A stretch of 64,000 nt of DNA from Flavobacterium petrolei (GCF_003314435.2 NZ_QNVY02000003.1:465406-529405); one strand, 5' to 3'. Positions 7,331 through 17,720 are shown, numbered from the stretch's first letter. Made by a program: numbers and translations. Notes: generated by a model from the sequence alone, not told the origin.

Positions 7331-8680
7331 TTATTTCATTCCTGGCATTCCGCCTTTCATACCGCCCATCATTTTCATTAGGTTTTTCCCTCCTGGACCC
7401 TGCATCATTTTCATCATCTTGCTCATTTGGTCGAACTGCTTCATTAACTGATTCACCTGTTCAATTTTGGTTCCGGAACCTTTTGCAATTCTTGCTTTTC
7501 TTTTTACGTCAATCAAAGCCGGCTTACTTCTTTCAATTGGCGTCATCGAATGAATAATGGCTTCAATATGTTTAAAAGCATCGTCTTCAATCTCCACATC
7601 TTTCATGGCTTTTGAAGCACCTGGTATCATTCCAACCAAATCTTTCATATTACCCATTTTCTTTACTTGCTGAATTTGAGAAAGGAAATCATCAAAACCG
7701 AATTCGTTTTTGGCAATTTTCTTTTGGATTTTTCGTGCTTCTTCTTCGTCAAATTGCTCTTGCGCTCTTTCTACCAAAGACACAACGTCTCCCATCCCCA
7801 ATATTCTTTCGGCCATACGAATTGGATAGAACACGTCAATGGCGTCCATCTTTTCTCCTGTACCTACAAATTTAATTGGTTTATTAACAACCGATTTAAT
7901 CGAAATTGCTGCTCCACCACGTGTATCACCATCTAATTTGGTTAAAATAACCCCATCAAAATTTAATCTTTCATTGAAGGTTTTTGCTGTGTTTACAGCG
8001 TCTTGACCGGTCATTGCATCCACAACAAATAAGGTTTCTTGCGGCTGAATGGCTTTATGAACGCGTTCTATTTCGTTCATCATTTCCTCGTCAACAGCTA
8101 AACGACCTGCTGTATCGACGATTACTACATTGAATCCATTTGCTTTCGCATGTTTGATTGCGTTTTGAGCAATTTCTACCGGATTTTTATTTTCAGGTTC
8201 TGAATACACCTCAACTCCAATCGAATCTCCAACTACATATAATTGTTGAATCGCAGCAGGACGGTAAATATCACAGGCTACCAAAAGTGGTTTCTTGTTC
8301 TTTTTTGTAAGAAGATAATTCGCTAGTTTTCCAGAAAAAGTTGTTTTTCCAGATCCTTGTAAACCAGCCATCAAAATAACTGTTGGATTTCCCGAAAGAT
8401 TGATTCCGGCAACATCGCCACCCATTAATTCAGTCAGTTCATCTTTGACTAACTTCACCAATAATTGTCCTGGCTGAAGCGTTGTCAATACATCCTGTCC
8501 GATTGCTTTTTCTTTTACTTTAGTGGTAAAATCTTTTGCAATTTTAAAATTGACATCGGCGTCAAGCAAGGCACGTCGTACTTCTTTCAAAGTTTCGGCT
8601 ACGTTTACTTCAGTAATTTTTCCGTGTCCTTTTAATATATGAAAGGCTTTGTCTAGTTTATCGCTTAAATTATCGAACAT
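7331..8680 (-). CDS. ffh: Signal recognition particle protein Ffh (SRP54)
   Basis: 449 residues. Ffh binds signal sequences on ribosomes and delivers them to FtsY. An N-terminal helical bundle is followed by the GTPase G domain with GLQGSGKTT (near residue 107), DTAGR (near 190) and the TKLDG motif, then a Met-rich M domain ending in Gly/Met repeats (GGMKGGMPGMK). A -7 box lies about 23 bp upstream of the ATG, implying a short leader. Confidence 0.97.
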   Translation of the reverse strand: MFDNLSDKLDKAFHILKGHGKITEVNVAETLKEVRRALLDADVNFKIAKDFTTKVKEKAIGQDVLTTLQPGQLLVKLVKDELTELMGGDVAGINLSGNPTVILMAGLQGSGKTTFSGKLANYLLTKKNKKPLLVACDIYRPAAIQQLYVVGDSIGVEVYSEPENKNPVEIAQNAIKHAKANGFNVVIVDTAGRLAVDEEMMNEIERVHKAIQPQETLFVVDAMTGQDAVNTAKTFNERLNFDGVILTKLDGDTRGGAAISIKSVVNKPIKFVGTGEKMDAIDVFYPIRMAERILGMGDVVSLVERAQEQFDEEEARKIQKKIAKNEFGFDDFLSQIQQVKKMGNMKDLVGMIPGASKAMKDVEIEDDAFKHIEAIIHSMTPIERSKPALIDVKRKARIAKGSGTKIEQVNQLMKQFDQMSKMMKMMQGPGGKNLMKMMGGMKGGMPGMK

Positions 8681-8702
8681 AGTATTTATTTATTTTGAAA
8701 TG

Positions 8703-8710
8703 CAAATTTA
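8703..8710 (-). promoter_or_regulatory. -7 box for ffh
   Basis: Minus-strand TAAATTTG, within the GTGCAAATTTA-type context seen at several promoters here; transcript start near 8697. Confidence 0.5.
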
Positions 8711-8742
8711 AGCATTTGATTTTGAAGTTGTATTCATAATAT

Positions 8743-8773
8743 TATAAAAAAAACAGCCTTTTTAGACTGTTTT
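8743..8773 (-). terminator. Terminator after the 156-aa lipoprotein-like gene
   Basis: Stem AAAACAG / CTGTTTT (8750-8756 with 8767-8773) extended by two inner pairs, followed on the minus strand by a U-rich tract. The 14-mer TTTGAAGTTGTATT beside it is a direct repeat (8721-8734 and 8771-8784). Confidence 0.55.
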
Positions 8774-8806
8774 GAAGTTGTATTTGCTGATTTAACTTAA
8801 AATAAA

Positions 8807-9277
8807 CTAATTCTTTTCAAATGTCAAATAATTCATTTCAGCATTACCATTCTTTAAAGCTCTTAATCGTATTTGTGTAGCAGTGATTTCAACAACATCC
8901 CATTCCTCAGATAATGCGACAAAAGCTAAAGGATTTGAAAACGAAATAGCAAAATCGCTATCATTATTTGGATTATCATCCGCGATATCTGATTTTGTGA
9001 TTGTCCATTTTCCGCTGTAATCTACATTGGAATTATCTGCTATTAAAATATTATTTGACCCAAAAGTAAAATTATAGCCTGAAAAAAAACTCGATTTATT
9101 TGTTTTAGTATCCAAAAAATAAGTGACTTTCCAAGTTCCTTGATTCAAAGTCGCCAGTATACTTTCCGGACTTTTAGCTACAGTATTTAATACTATTGCG
9201 TCATCATCGCAACATGTACCTGCAATGTTTAGCAAAAAAACACAAAGCACAAACGGGAAAAGCACTATTTTTTTCAT
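8807..9277 (-). CDS. Exported hypothetical protein, possible lipoprotein
   Basis: 156 residues starting with a hydrophobic signal peptide (MKKIVLFPFVLCVFLLNIAG) followed by TCCDDD. The cysteine pair sits where a lipobox cysteine would be, but Thr at -1 is unusual, so lipidation is uncertain. The mature part looks like a small all-beta domain (Phe, Trp and Gly spaced along strands, GTWKVTYFLD, SGKWTITKSD), similar in style to Bacteroidota lipocalin-like proteins. No family assigned with confidence. Single-gene unit with its own terminator. Confidence 0.7.
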   Translation of the reverse strand: MKKIVLFPFVLCVFLLNIAGTCCDDDAIVLNTVAKSPESILATLNQGTWKVTYFLDTKTNKSSFFSGYNFTFGSNNILIADNSNVDYSGKWTITKSDIADDNPNNDSDFAISFSNPLAFVALSEEWDVVEITATQIRLRALKNGNAEMNYLTFEKN

Positions 9278-9344
9278 AATACATTAGTAATTTCGTTTAA
9301 AATTACTAAAAATATTATATTTTTCGTATTAAAATCAACTTTAT

Positions 9345-11123
9345 TTACATTCTTTCAGGAACACTAATTCCCAACAATTTAAATGAAGCTGCAATTGTAT
9401 CTGCCACTTTTTTAGACAATTGAACACGGAAGATTTTCTTTTCTAAATCTTCTTCGCCCAGAATAGGAACTGCCTGATAGAATGAATTATATTCACGAAC
9501 TAAATCATAAGTGAAATTTGCCAACAAAGCAGGACTGTGATGCTGCGCCGCATTTTGAATCACTTCAGGAAACAACTCTAATTGTTTTACTAGTTCTTTT
9601 TCTTTTTCGTGCAGCGTTGTCATTTTTGATTTATTCGAAAAGTCAAAATTTGCTTTACGAATAATCGATTGAATTCTGGCGTACGTATATTGAATAAACG
9701 GCCCTGTATTTCCTGCAAAATCTACCGATTCTTCCGGATTGAAAAGGATTCGTTTTTTAGGATCTACTTTCAAAATATAATATTTCAAAGCGCCTAAACC
9801 AATCGTGCTGTATAATTTTGCTTTTTCATCAGCAGAATAAGAATCTAATTTCCCTAAATCTTCGGCTATTTTCTGTGCGGTATCTGTCATTTCCTGCATT
9901 AAATCATCAGCATCTACAACTGTTCCTTCACGGCTTTTCATTTTACCGGAAGGTAAATCTACCATTCCGTACGACAAATGGAATAAATTTTTAGACCATT
10001 CAAAACCTAATTTTTTCAAGATAAGAAACAACACTTTAAAGTGATAATCCTGCTCATTTCCTACAGTATAAACCATTCCGCCAACATCTGGATAATCTTT
10101 CACACGCTGAATCGCCGTTCCAATATCTTGCGTCATGTAAACCGCAGTACCGTCTGAACGCAATACAATTTTACGATCTAAACCTTCTTCCGTCAAATCT
10201 ATCCAAACCGAACCGTCAGGATCTTTTTCGAAAACACCTCTATCCAAACCAATCTGAACAACATCTTTCCCTAATAAATAGGTATTACTTTCATAATAAA
10301 AACAATCGAAATCAACACCAAGATTTTTATAGGTTTTAGCAAAACCATCGTAAACCCATTGATTCATGGTTTTCCACAGCGAAATAACCGCTTCATCCCC
10401 AGCTTCCCATTTCAGCAACATTTCCTGTGCTTGCAGAATGATTGGCGCTTGTTTTTTTGCTTCTTCTTCTGTTTTGCCCGCGCTCATTAATTGCGCTATT
10501 TCTTCTTTATACGCTTTATCAAAAGCAACGTAGTAATTTCCAACTAATTTATCTCCTTTTAAACCTGTTGATTCCGGCGTTTGTCCGTTCCCGAATTTTT
10601 GCCAAGCCAACATCGATTTACAAATATGAATTCCTCTATCATTAATGATTTGAGTTTTATACACTTTCTTACCCGAAGCTTTGATGATTTCGGCTACTGA
10701 ATATCCTAAAAGATTATTACGTACGTGACCTAAATGCAAGGGTTTATTGGTATTTGGCGAAGAATATTCCACCATTACCGCTTTATCTTCTGGATTTGGA
10801 GTAACGAAACCAAATTTAACATCATCTTTTATATCTCCGAAGAAATCCAAATAATATTCATCTGAAATAACAATATTCAAAAATCCAGAAACCACATTAA
10901 ACCGACTTACCTCAGCTACATTTTCAACTAAATAGTTCCCTATTTTATTTCCTAATTCTACTGGATTACTTTTCACCACTTTCAACAAGGGGAAAATAAC
11001 CATGGTAATATCGCCTTCAAATTCCTTGCGTGTAGTTTGAAATTCAACTTTATCAATTGTAACGTCGAATAAAGCTTTTACAGCTTTTTCAATAGAGGGC
11101 GTAAGAATCTGTTGTAATGTCAT
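9345..11123 (-). CDS. argS: Arginyl-tRNA synthetase
   Basis: Class I aminoacyl-tRNA synthetase that charges tRNA-Arg. HIGH-type motif HLGHVRNN, KMSK-like segment KMKSREG, an N-terminal Arg-S additional domain and the C-terminal DALR anticodon-binding domain ending LLGISVPERM. I start it at MTLQQILTPSI (11123, 592 aa). The longer frame to 11159 would begin upstream of the -7 box at 11147-11154, and its extra 12 residues are not typical of the family. Confidence 0.96.
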   Translation of the reverse strand: MTLQQILTPSIEKAVKALFDVTIDKVEFQTTRKEFEGDITMVIFPLLKVVKSNPVELGNKIGNYLVENVAEVSRFNVVSGFLNIVISDEYYLDFFGDIKDDVKFGFVTPNPEDKAVMVEYSSPNTNKPLHLGHVRNNLLGYSVAEIIKASGKKVYKTQIINDRGIHICKSMLAWQKFGNGQTPESTGLKGDKLVGNYYVAFDKAYKEEIAQLMSAGKTEEEAKKQAPIILQAQEMLLKWEAGDEAVISLWKTMNQWVYDGFAKTYKNLGVDFDCFYYESNTYLLGKDVVQIGLDRGVFEKDPDGSVWIDLTEEGLDRKIVLRSDGTAVYMTQDIGTAIQRVKDYPDVGGMVYTVGNEQDYHFKVLFLILKKLGFEWSKNLFHLSYGMVDLPSGKMKSREGTVVDADDLMQEMTDTAQKIAEDLGKLDSYSADEKAKLYSTIGLGALKYYILKVDPKKRILFNPEESVDFAGNTGPFIQYTYARIQSIIRKANFDFSNKSKMTTLHEKEKELVKQLELFPEVIQNAAQHHSPALLANFTYDLVREYNSFYQAVPILGEEDLEKKIFRVQLSKKVADTIAASFKLLGISVPERM

Positions 11124-11146
11124 TTCGTGTATTGGTTTTAAGGGGG

Positions 11147-11154
11147 CAAAGATA
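11147..11154 (-). promoter_or_regulatory. -7 box for argS, decides the start codon
   Basis: Minus-strand TATCTTTG places the transcript start near 11141, downstream of the ATG at 11159 and upstream of the ATG at 11123. Confidence 0.5.
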
Positions 11155-11378
11155 GTCATATTGCAGTAATTTGAAAATTGGAAAACAAGATAATTTGCAC
11201 CTAAAAATGAAGCTTTTAACCTAGTGTAAGGTATAAATCACTATTTTTTTGAAAAAATGATGTAACAAAATCCTTGTTTAGAAGTCTATTAAGTAAATTT
11301 TACAATTTCGTATTTGTTAAAAAATGTTAAATATTATTAAAAAAGGTATTATGCTTAACATAGTATTATATAAAATAA

Positions 11379-11386
11379 TACATTTG
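11379..11386 (+). promoter_or_regulatory. -7 box for the TonB-dependent receptor
   Basis: TACATTTG, 30 bp before the ATG at 11416; predicted transcript start near 11391. Confidence 0.5.
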
Positions 11387-11415
11387 CTTCATCAATCAAT
11401 TAAATCAAATCAATC

Positions 11416-13827
11416 ATGAAACTTAAATTAATCTTAATCTGTTTTATCGGAACGTTGTTTTCGATGCAGGCACAAACTTCCGTCAAACCGACGATTCTGG
11501 AAAACACAGGAATTATTTCTGGAAAGATCACTGACAAAAAAACCAATGAACCTTTACCGTACGTGAATATTGTAGTAAAAGAAAACAACAAAGTTATTAC
11601 TGGTGAAATCACATCTGATAAAGGAACTTTTCAAATAAAAAATTTAGCCTTAAAAGATTACATCGTTGAAATCCAGTTTATGGGATATAAGACCATTACT
11701 AAAGCGATTTCTCTCACAAACGAACAGAAAAACGCAAATCTGAACACGATTGCTATCGAAGAAGATGCCATTGAATTAAAGGGCGTAAATATAATTGCTG
11801 AACGCTCCACAATTGAACAAAAAATTGACAGAAAAGTAATCAATGTAGGGAAAGATCTGACCACCGCAGGCGCAACAGCATCCGAAATCATGAATAATAT
11901 TCCTTCTGTAAATATAGATCAAGATGGGAAATTATCATTACGCGGTAACGAAAACGTACGTGTTCTGGTAGATGGACGTCCAAGTAATATTGATGCGTCT
12001 CAGTTGTTGAAACAAATCCCATCAACTTCCATTAAAAAAATTGAATTAATCACCAATCCAAGTGCCAAATACAATCCGGAAGGAATGTCTGGCATCATCA
12101 ACATTGTTTTACATAAAAATGCCAATGACGGATTTAATGCCAGTATCAATACGGGTCTAACTTTTGCACAAACACCAAAGATTAGCAATTCCCTTAACAT
12201 GAACTATAGAACCGGTAAAGTGAACTTTTTCTCCACTTATGGGAATAATTTTGGCAAAAGATTCAATGAAGGGCGAATTTCAAGACTTGACGACAACTCC
12301 AATCAAATGTTCGATATTGTAAATGACAACAAATCTCATTTGTTCAAAATTGGAATGGATTATTACATCAATGACAAAAACACTATTTCTGCCTACACGA
12401 ATCAAAACATATTTGTTGGAGATGGTATAGTGGATGTGAACATTCTAAATCCTAATCCCTCACAAAATGTACTGCTAAATTCTAAATACTTTTCAGATAA
12501 TACGGACGGTACTTACAATGTAGCTTTCAAGCATCTAACAAAAAAAGAGGGTGAAACACTGGATTTAGAAATAAATCACAGCATCTATTCTGAAAATCAA
12601 GATGCTAGTTTTCTAACTACTTTCAACAATCCCAATATTCCAAGCAGTTCTTATACCGATAATTTGGGTGATAAAAGACAAAATTCAACCGTCAATTTGG
12701 ACTATGTGAATCCGTTGAATGACAAGACTAATCTAGAGTTGGGTGCTGAAAGCAGAATTGTACGAACAGAAAACAATTACAGGACTAACAATAGTTCTTT
12801 ATCAAATTCTGATTACAGTTATGATTTAGACATCTATTCTGCTTACGCTACATTTGGACAAAAATTTAAAAAAATAGGATATCAATTAGGCGCCCGTTTT
12901 GAAAGTTACAAGGTAAACGCAATGTTAAACGGTGCTACCGCTTACAAAGATGATTATTTCACGGTCTATCCTTCAGCTTCGATGACGTATTCTCCTACGG
13001 AAAAAAATCAGTTCCAAATCAGTTTAAGCCGACGTGTAGACAGACCTAGTTTAGACCAAACCAAACCTATCAGAGAATTCAGCACACCTAGAATAACCTC
13101 CATTGGAAATCCTGAATTAGACCCACAATTCACCACATCTATTGAATTAAATTATACTAAAACAATTGCTAAAGGATCATTCAGTACTGGTCTTTTTGTA
13201 AGAAGTATTTATAATGAAATCAACAGAATTATCTATCCAGATCCTCAAAATCAGGACCAACAAATTATGAGTTTTGACAACTTTGACAATAATACAGCTT
13301 ATGGTTTTGAAGCTTCTTTAAATTACAAAATCAATAGTTGGTGGGACATCCAGCCAGCAATAGATTTTTCTAGTATTAACCAGAAAGGATTGGTTTCAGT
13401 ACTTAATTCAACCACCAATACATTTGATTTGGTTTCCAAAGAAGTAACTGCATCAGCTTTCAACGCCCGTTTCAATAGTAATTTCAAAGCTACTAAAAGC
13501 CTTCGTTTCCTTTTATTTGGATTTTATCGTTCTGGAGTTGATGGTGTACAATTTAACGGTAAAGAAATGTATAAAATTGATACCGGTGGACGTTATTCAT
13601 TTTTAAAAGAAAAAGCCACCTTAAGTGTTCGTTTCAATGATATTTTTAATACGATGAAAGCCGGTTTTGACGGACAAAATCCATATCCGCAAGTCGGTCA
13701 ATTTACTTGGGAAAGCCAATCCGTTTATCTTGGTTTCAACTACATCTTTGGCGCAGGGAAAAACAAAAACTTGCAGCGTAAACAAAGAGATAACAACACC
13801 AAACAAGATGGTGGAGGATTGTTTTAA
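11416..13827 (+). CDS. TonB-dependent outer-membrane receptor (CarboxypepD_reg-like, plug and OMP beta-barrel 3)
   Basis: 803 residues. Signal peptide ending FSMQAQ; a carboxypeptidase-regulatory-like domain at about 30-110 (ISGKITDKKTNEPLPYVNI); a plug domain with SEIMNNIPSVNIDQDGKLSLRG and NPSAKYNPEGMSGIINI; then a beta-barrel rich in Asn, Ser and aromatic residues. The C-terminus ends in a short basic, Gly-rich tail after the last strand. It likely imports a nutrient across the outer membrane with TonB energy; the substrate cannot be told. There is no adjacent SusD-like partner, so it is not a classic polysaccharide locus. Confidence 0.85.
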   Translation: MKLKLILICFIGTLFSMQAQTSVKPTILENTGIISGKITDKKTNEPLPYVNIVVKENNKVITGEITSDKGTFQIKNLALKDYIVEIQFMGYKTITKAISLTNEQKNANLNTIAIEEDAIELKGVNIIAERSTIEQKIDRKVINVGKDLTTAGATASEIMNNIPSVNIDQDGKLSLRGNENVRVLVDGRPSNIDASQLLKQIPSTSIKKIELITNPSAKYNPEGMSGIINIVLHKNANDGFNASINTGLTFAQTPKISNSLNMNYRTGKVNFFSTYGNNFGKRFNEGRISRLDDNSNQMFDIVNDNKSHLFKIGMDYYINDKNTISAYTNQNIFVGDGIVDVNILNPNPSQNVLLNSKYFSDNTDGTYNVAFKHLTKKEGETLDLEINHSIYSENQDASFLTTFNNPNIPSSSYTDNLGDKRQNSTVNLDYVNPLNDKTNLELGAESRIVRTENNYRTNNSSLSNSDYSYDLDIYSAYATFGQKFKKIGYQLGARFESYKVNAMLNGATAYKDDYFTVYPSASMTYSPTEKNQFQISLSRRVDRPSLDQTKPIREFSTPRITSIGNPELDPQFTTSIELNYTKTIAKGSFSTGLFVRSIYNEINRIIYPDPQNQDQQIMSFDNFDNNTAYGFEASLNYKINSWWDIQPAIDFSSINQKGLVSVLNSTTNTFDLVSKEVTASAFNARFNSNFKATKSLRFLLFGFYRSGVDGVQFNGKEMYKIDTGGRYSFLKEKATLSVRFNDIFNTMKAGFDGQNPYPQVGQFTWESQSVYLGFNYIFGAGKNKNLQRKQRDNNTKQDGGGLF

Positions 13828-13880
13828 ACAAAAAATAAAATGCCTGAATAAAAATTAGTTTTAATAGTTAGTTACCAAAG

Positions 13881-13913
13881 AAAAACCCGGAGTATGCCAA
13901 CTCCGGGTTTTTT
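13881..13913. terminator. Bidirectional terminator between TonB receptor and fabH
   Basis: 13-bp perfect stem (13881-13893 with 13900-13912), loop ATGCCA, T run on one side and A run on the other, between convergent genes. Confidence 0.88.
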
Positions 13914-13948
13914 GATTTTAAAATATTTTTTAAATCTAGAGAATTATT

Positions 13949-14956
13949 TTACCATTTAATAATTGCACTTCCCCAAGTAAAACCACTTCCAAATGCTGCT
14001 AATACAACAGTATCACCCGATTTTATTTTACCTTGTTCCCATGCTTCAGTCAAAGCAATTGGAATAGAAGCTGCAGTAGTATTACCGTATTTCTGAATGT
14101 TATTATAGACCTGATCATCTGTCAAGTTGAATTTCTTTTGGATAAACTGTGAAATTCTCAAATTAGCCTGATGCGGAATCAACATATCAATATCCGAAAC
14201 CTGCAAATTATTTGCTTGTAATCCTTCATTAATTACTTCACTGAAACGAACTACAGCATTTTTAAATACGAATTGTCCGTTCATGTACGGGAAATAACTT
14301 TCATCATCCGGATCATTATCTGCTAAAATATCAGTTACCCAACGACCTCCCATTCCTGGAGCTTTTACAATTAGTTCTTCGGCATGTTGCCCTTCAGAAT
14401 GTAAGTGCGTGGATAAAATCCCTTTTGTTAAATCTTCTTCTCTGCTCAAAACAGCTGCTCCTGCTCCATCACCAAAAATTACCGAAACACCGCGTCCACG
14501 GGTCGTCATGTCCAATCCGGTAGAATGAACCTCAGATCCAATAACCAATATGTTTTTATACATTCCAGTTTTTATGTACTGATCTGCTACTGACAAAGCG
14601 TAAATAAATCCAGAACATTGATTTCTTACATCCAATGCGCCAACTGTTCTTAAACCCAAATCACGTTGCACTAAAACTCCTGGTCCAGGGAAATAAAAAT
14701 CAGGACTCAAAGTGGCAAAAACCACAAAATCGATATCCTCCTTAGCAACACCAGAACGCTCAATCGCAATCTTAGCCGCTTTTACGCCCATAGAAGTCGT
14801 TGTATCTTCTCCTTTTATAATGTGTCTTCGTTCTTGAATTCCTGTTCTTTCTTGAATCCACTCGTCATTGGTATCTATAATTTTGGACAAATCGTCATTG
14901 GTCACTATGTTTTCGGGAACGTAATAACCCAATCCTGCTATTTTTGAATGATACAT
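13949..14956 (-). CDS. fabH: 3-oxoacyl-[acyl-carrier-protein] synthase III (KAS III)
   Basis: 335 residues. FabH condenses acetyl- or branched acyl-CoA with malonyl-ACP to start fatty acid synthesis. The catalytic Cys lies in RNQCSGFIYAL, His in PHQANLRIS and Asn in GNTTAASIP; the C-terminal GSGFTWGSAIIKW is typical. It stands alone with its own promoter and terminator, not in a plsX-fabH operon. A specialised paralogue rather than the main FabH is possible. Confidence 0.93.
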   Translation of the reverse strand: MYHSKIAGLGYYVPENIVTNDDLSKIIDTNDEWIQERTGIQERRHIIKGEDTTTSMGVKAAKIAIERSGVAKEDIDFVVFATLSPDFYFPGPGVLVQRDLGLRTVGALDVRNQCSGFIYALSVADQYIKTGMYKNILVIGSEVHSTGLDMTTRGRGVSVIFGDGAGAAVLSREEDLTKGILSTHLHSEGQHAEELIVKAPGMGGRWVTDILADNDPDDESYFPYMNGQFVFKNAVVRFSEVINEGLQANNLQVSDIDMLIPHQANLRISQFIQKKFNLTDDQVYNNIQKYGNTTAASIPIALTEAWEQGKIKSGDTVVLAAFGSGFTWGSAIIKW

Positions 14957-14987
14957 ATACTATTGTTATTTTATTAAAATACGAGTG

Positions 14988-14995
14988 CAAATTTA
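14988..14995 (-). promoter_or_regulatory. -7 box for fabH
   Basis: Minus-strand TAAATTTG; transcript start predicted near 14982, giving a leader of about 25 nt. Nothing else notable was seen in the 293-bp divergent spacer (14957-15249). Confidence 0.5.
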
Positions 14996-15249
14996 AAACA
15001 TACTTGAAAATATGAGCTCACAAATTACTACTTTTTTAACAATTTACAAGTTTTATGCCTTTTGTAAACCTTTATAGCCATCATCAGTCATAAAATTATG
15101 ACAGAACACAAATAAAAAAAAAGCTCAAGAAAGCAAACTGAAACCAATGCAAAAGTTAAAAAGAGTTTATTGTTTCCAAATGTAACAACATTGAATTATT
15201 TTAGACCAATCATTGACACTGCTAACGCTAATTTAAAATCATTCAAATT

Positions 15250-17661
15250 ATGAAGTTAAAAATTCCATTTTTTCTATTTCTTGGACTAAGCTTAACCACT
15301 TATGCACAAGAGAACTTAACCTATCAAAAACCATCTCAATCCATTTTGGAATTGGCTGATTATGAAAGAGCGCCTTCGGTATCGATGGATACTAAAAAAG
15401 AATACATGCTGTTGACATATAGAAACACCTATAAATCATTGGACGATTTAAACCAAGATGAATTGCGTTTGGGCGGATTGCGAATTAATCCAATTACAAA
15501 TATTTCAAGTACAGTTACGTACGTGAACAACTTGAAATTACGTAAAATAAACGATAAGAATGAAGTGCAGGTTGCAGGTTTGCCTACAAATCCTCGCATC
15601 AGTACTATCGCTTGGTCACCAAATGATAAAAAAATCTCATTTTCCCACACCACAGCTTCTGGTGTTGAACTTTGGGTTATCGATGTTGCTTCGGCGAAAG
15701 CCACAAAATTAACAGAGGCCACGGTAAATGCGAATATTGGAAGTCCGTTCAGCTGGATGAACGACAACGAAACCATTTTGGTAAAAATGTTACCAAAAAA
15801 TAGAGCAGCGCTTTTGGATGCCAAAAAAGATTTGCCAACCGGTCCTATAATTTCGAATGCCGATGGTGTAAAATCTCAAAACAGAACTTATCCAGACATG
15901 TTGAAAAACAAAAATGATGAAATCAATTTTGAGAACATCATGACTTCTGAATTGTACAAAGTAAACTTGAACGGAACGGCTACTTTGTTCAAAAAAGCTG
16001 ACATGTATGCTGGAGAAAGCTTCTCTCCTGATGGAAATTATTTGATGCTGACTACCATCCAAAAACCATTTTCATATATTGTTCCATTGAGTCGTTTCCC
16101 ATCAAAATCTGTAGTTTATGACAAAGCCGGAAACGAAGTAAAAGTGGTAAATGAAGTGCCGCTTACTGAAATTATCCCTAAAGGTTTTATGGCCGTTCGA
16201 AAAGGAAAAAGAAACATGAGCTGGAGAGCAGATAAACCTGCAACATTAGCGTATGCTGAAGCTTTAGACGGCGGAGACCCTGCAAACAAAGTAGAATTCA
16301 GAGATGAAGTTTTTCTTTGGAACACACCATTTAATGCAGCAGCTACTTCATTGGTAAAAACACCTCAACGTTACGATCGCATGATTTGGGGGAATGACAA
16401 TGTTGCTATAATTTCTGACGAATGGTACGACACACGAAATACCAAAACATATATTATCAATCCTTCGAATCCAAGTCAGGCTCCAAAAGTAATTTTCGAT
16501 AGAAATTCACAAGATGTATATTCTGATCCGGGAAATTTTGAAACCAGAAAAAACCAATACAACAGGTATGTTTTGGCTATCGAAAATGACAATGCGTATC
16601 TACTTGGCGATGGTTTTACTAAAAACGGTCAATTTCCATTTATCAGTGAATTTAATTTGAAAACATTACAAGCTAAACGTTTGTACACCTCAGCTTACAC
16701 AGATAAAAAAGAAGATATTTTGGAGATTGAAGATTTCAAGAAAGGAACTGTTTTAGTACAAATCCAGTCTAAAAATGAATATCCGAATTATTACCTTCGA
16801 AACATCAAACAAAAAAATAAACTAACGCCAATTACCGCATTCAAAAATCCTTTTGAAAGTATCAAAAACGTGAGTAAGGAAGTGATTAAATACAAACGTA
16901 AAGATGGTGTTGAATTATCTGGAACCTTGTATTTACCTGTTGGTTATGACAAGGTTAAAAAAGAGAAAATGCCATTATTGATTTGGGCCTATCCAGCTGA
17001 ATACAAAGACAAAAATTCAGCGGGACAAAGTACACAAAATCCGAATGAATTCACGTTTCCTAGTTATGGCTCGTTCGTATATTGGGTAACCAAAGGCTAT
17101 GTCGTTCTTGATGACGCTGCTTTTCCTATCATTGGCGAAGGAACAACGGAACCAAATGATAATTTTATAACGCAATTAGTTGACAATGCAGAAGCAGCGA
17201 TTAATGCTGTGGATGCTCTAGGATACATCAACAGAAAAAAAGTAGCCGTTGGTGGTCACTCGTATGGTGCTTTTATGACTGCTAATTTGTTGACACATTC
17301 TAACCTTTTTGCTTGCGGAATCGCCCGAAGTGGTGCGTACAACAGAACGTTGACTCCTTTTGGCTTCCAAAGTGAGCAACGCAATTACTGGGAAACTCCT
17401 GAAGTGTATAATACAATGTCCCCATTCATGAATGCGGACAAAATGAAAACGCCAATGCTTTTAGTACATGGTGAAGCCGATAATAACCCGGGAACATTTA
17501 CTTTGCAAACTGAACGCTATTTTCAAGCTTTGAAAGGTCTAGGCGCTCCTGCAAGAATGGTGATTCTTCCAAAAGAAGCACATGGTTATGTAGCAAAAGA
17601 GAATATTTTGCATTTGCTTTGGGAACAAGATCAATTCTTAGAAAAATATTTGAAAAATTAA
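15250..17661 (+). CDS. S9 family serine peptidase, glutamyl-endopeptidase-like
   Basis: 803 residues with signal peptide MKLKIPFFLFLGLSLTTYAQ, a WD/propeller-like N-terminal half and a C-terminal alpha/beta-hydrolase peptidase domain. Ser nucleophile in GGHSYGAFMTANLL, Asp near HGEADNNPGTF and His in EAHGYVAKE. The segments around the Ser and CGIARSGAYNRTLTPFGFQ closely resemble chloroplast glutamyl endopeptidase (S9D) rather than DPP IV or acylaminoacyl peptidases. It probably degrades oligopeptides in the periplasm after Glu or Asp; specificity is inferred. Single gene with its own terminator. Confidence 0.87.
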   Translation: MKLKIPFFLFLGLSLTTYAQENLTYQKPSQSILELADYERAPSVSMDTKKEYMLLTYRNTYKSLDDLNQDELRLGGLRINPITNISSTVTYVNNLKLRKINDKNEVQVAGLPTNPRISTIAWSPNDKKISFSHTTASGVELWVIDVASAKATKLTEATVNANIGSPFSWMNDNETILVKMLPKNRAALLDAKKDLPTGPIISNADGVKSQNRTYPDMLKNKNDEINFENIMTSELYKVNLNGTATLFKKADMYAGESFSPDGNYLMLTTIQKPFSYIVPLSRFPSKSVVYDKAGNEVKVVNEVPLTEIIPKGFMAVRKGKRNMSWRADKPATLAYAEALDGGDPANKVEFRDEVFLWNTPFNAAATSLVKTPQRYDRMIWGNDNVAIISDEWYDTRNTKTYIINPSNPSQAPKVIFDRNSQDVYSDPGNFETRKNQYNRYVLAIENDNAYLLGDGFTKNGQFPFISEFNLKTLQAKRLYTSAYTDKKEDILEIEDFKKGTVLVQIQSKNEYPNYYLRNIKQKNKLTPITAFKNPFESIKNVSKEVIKYKRKDGVELSGTLYLPVGYDKVKKEKMPLLIWAYPAEYKDKNSAGQSTQNPNEFTFPSYGSFVYWVTKGYVVLDDAAFPIIGEGTTEPNDNFITQLVDNAEAAINAVDALGYINRKKVAVGGHSYGAFMTANLLTHSNLFACGIARSGAYNRTLTPFGFQSEQRNYWETPEVYNTMSPFMNADKMKTPMLLVHGEADNNPGTFTLQTERYFQALKGLGAPARMVILPKEAHGYVAKENILHLLWEQDQFLEKYLKN

Positions 17662-17681
17662 TTCCAACTTGACCTAAAAGT

Positions 17682-17714
17682 AAAACCCCGAAATCATATT
17701 GATTTCGGGGTTTT
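17682..17714. terminator. Bidirectional terminator between S9 peptidase and ABC gene
   Basis: 15-bp perfect stem (17682-17696 with 17700-17714) with a 3-nt loop between convergent genes. Confidence 0.88.
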
Positions 17715-17720
17715 CTATTT

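Noticed and set aside
9345..11159. 604-residue start for ArgS
   Set aside because: The first ATG lies upstream of the -7 box and adds residues not typical of the family.
11416..13827. SusC-type polysaccharide utilisation locus
   Set aside because: No SusD-like gene, no glycoside hydrolase and no sugar regulator nearby.
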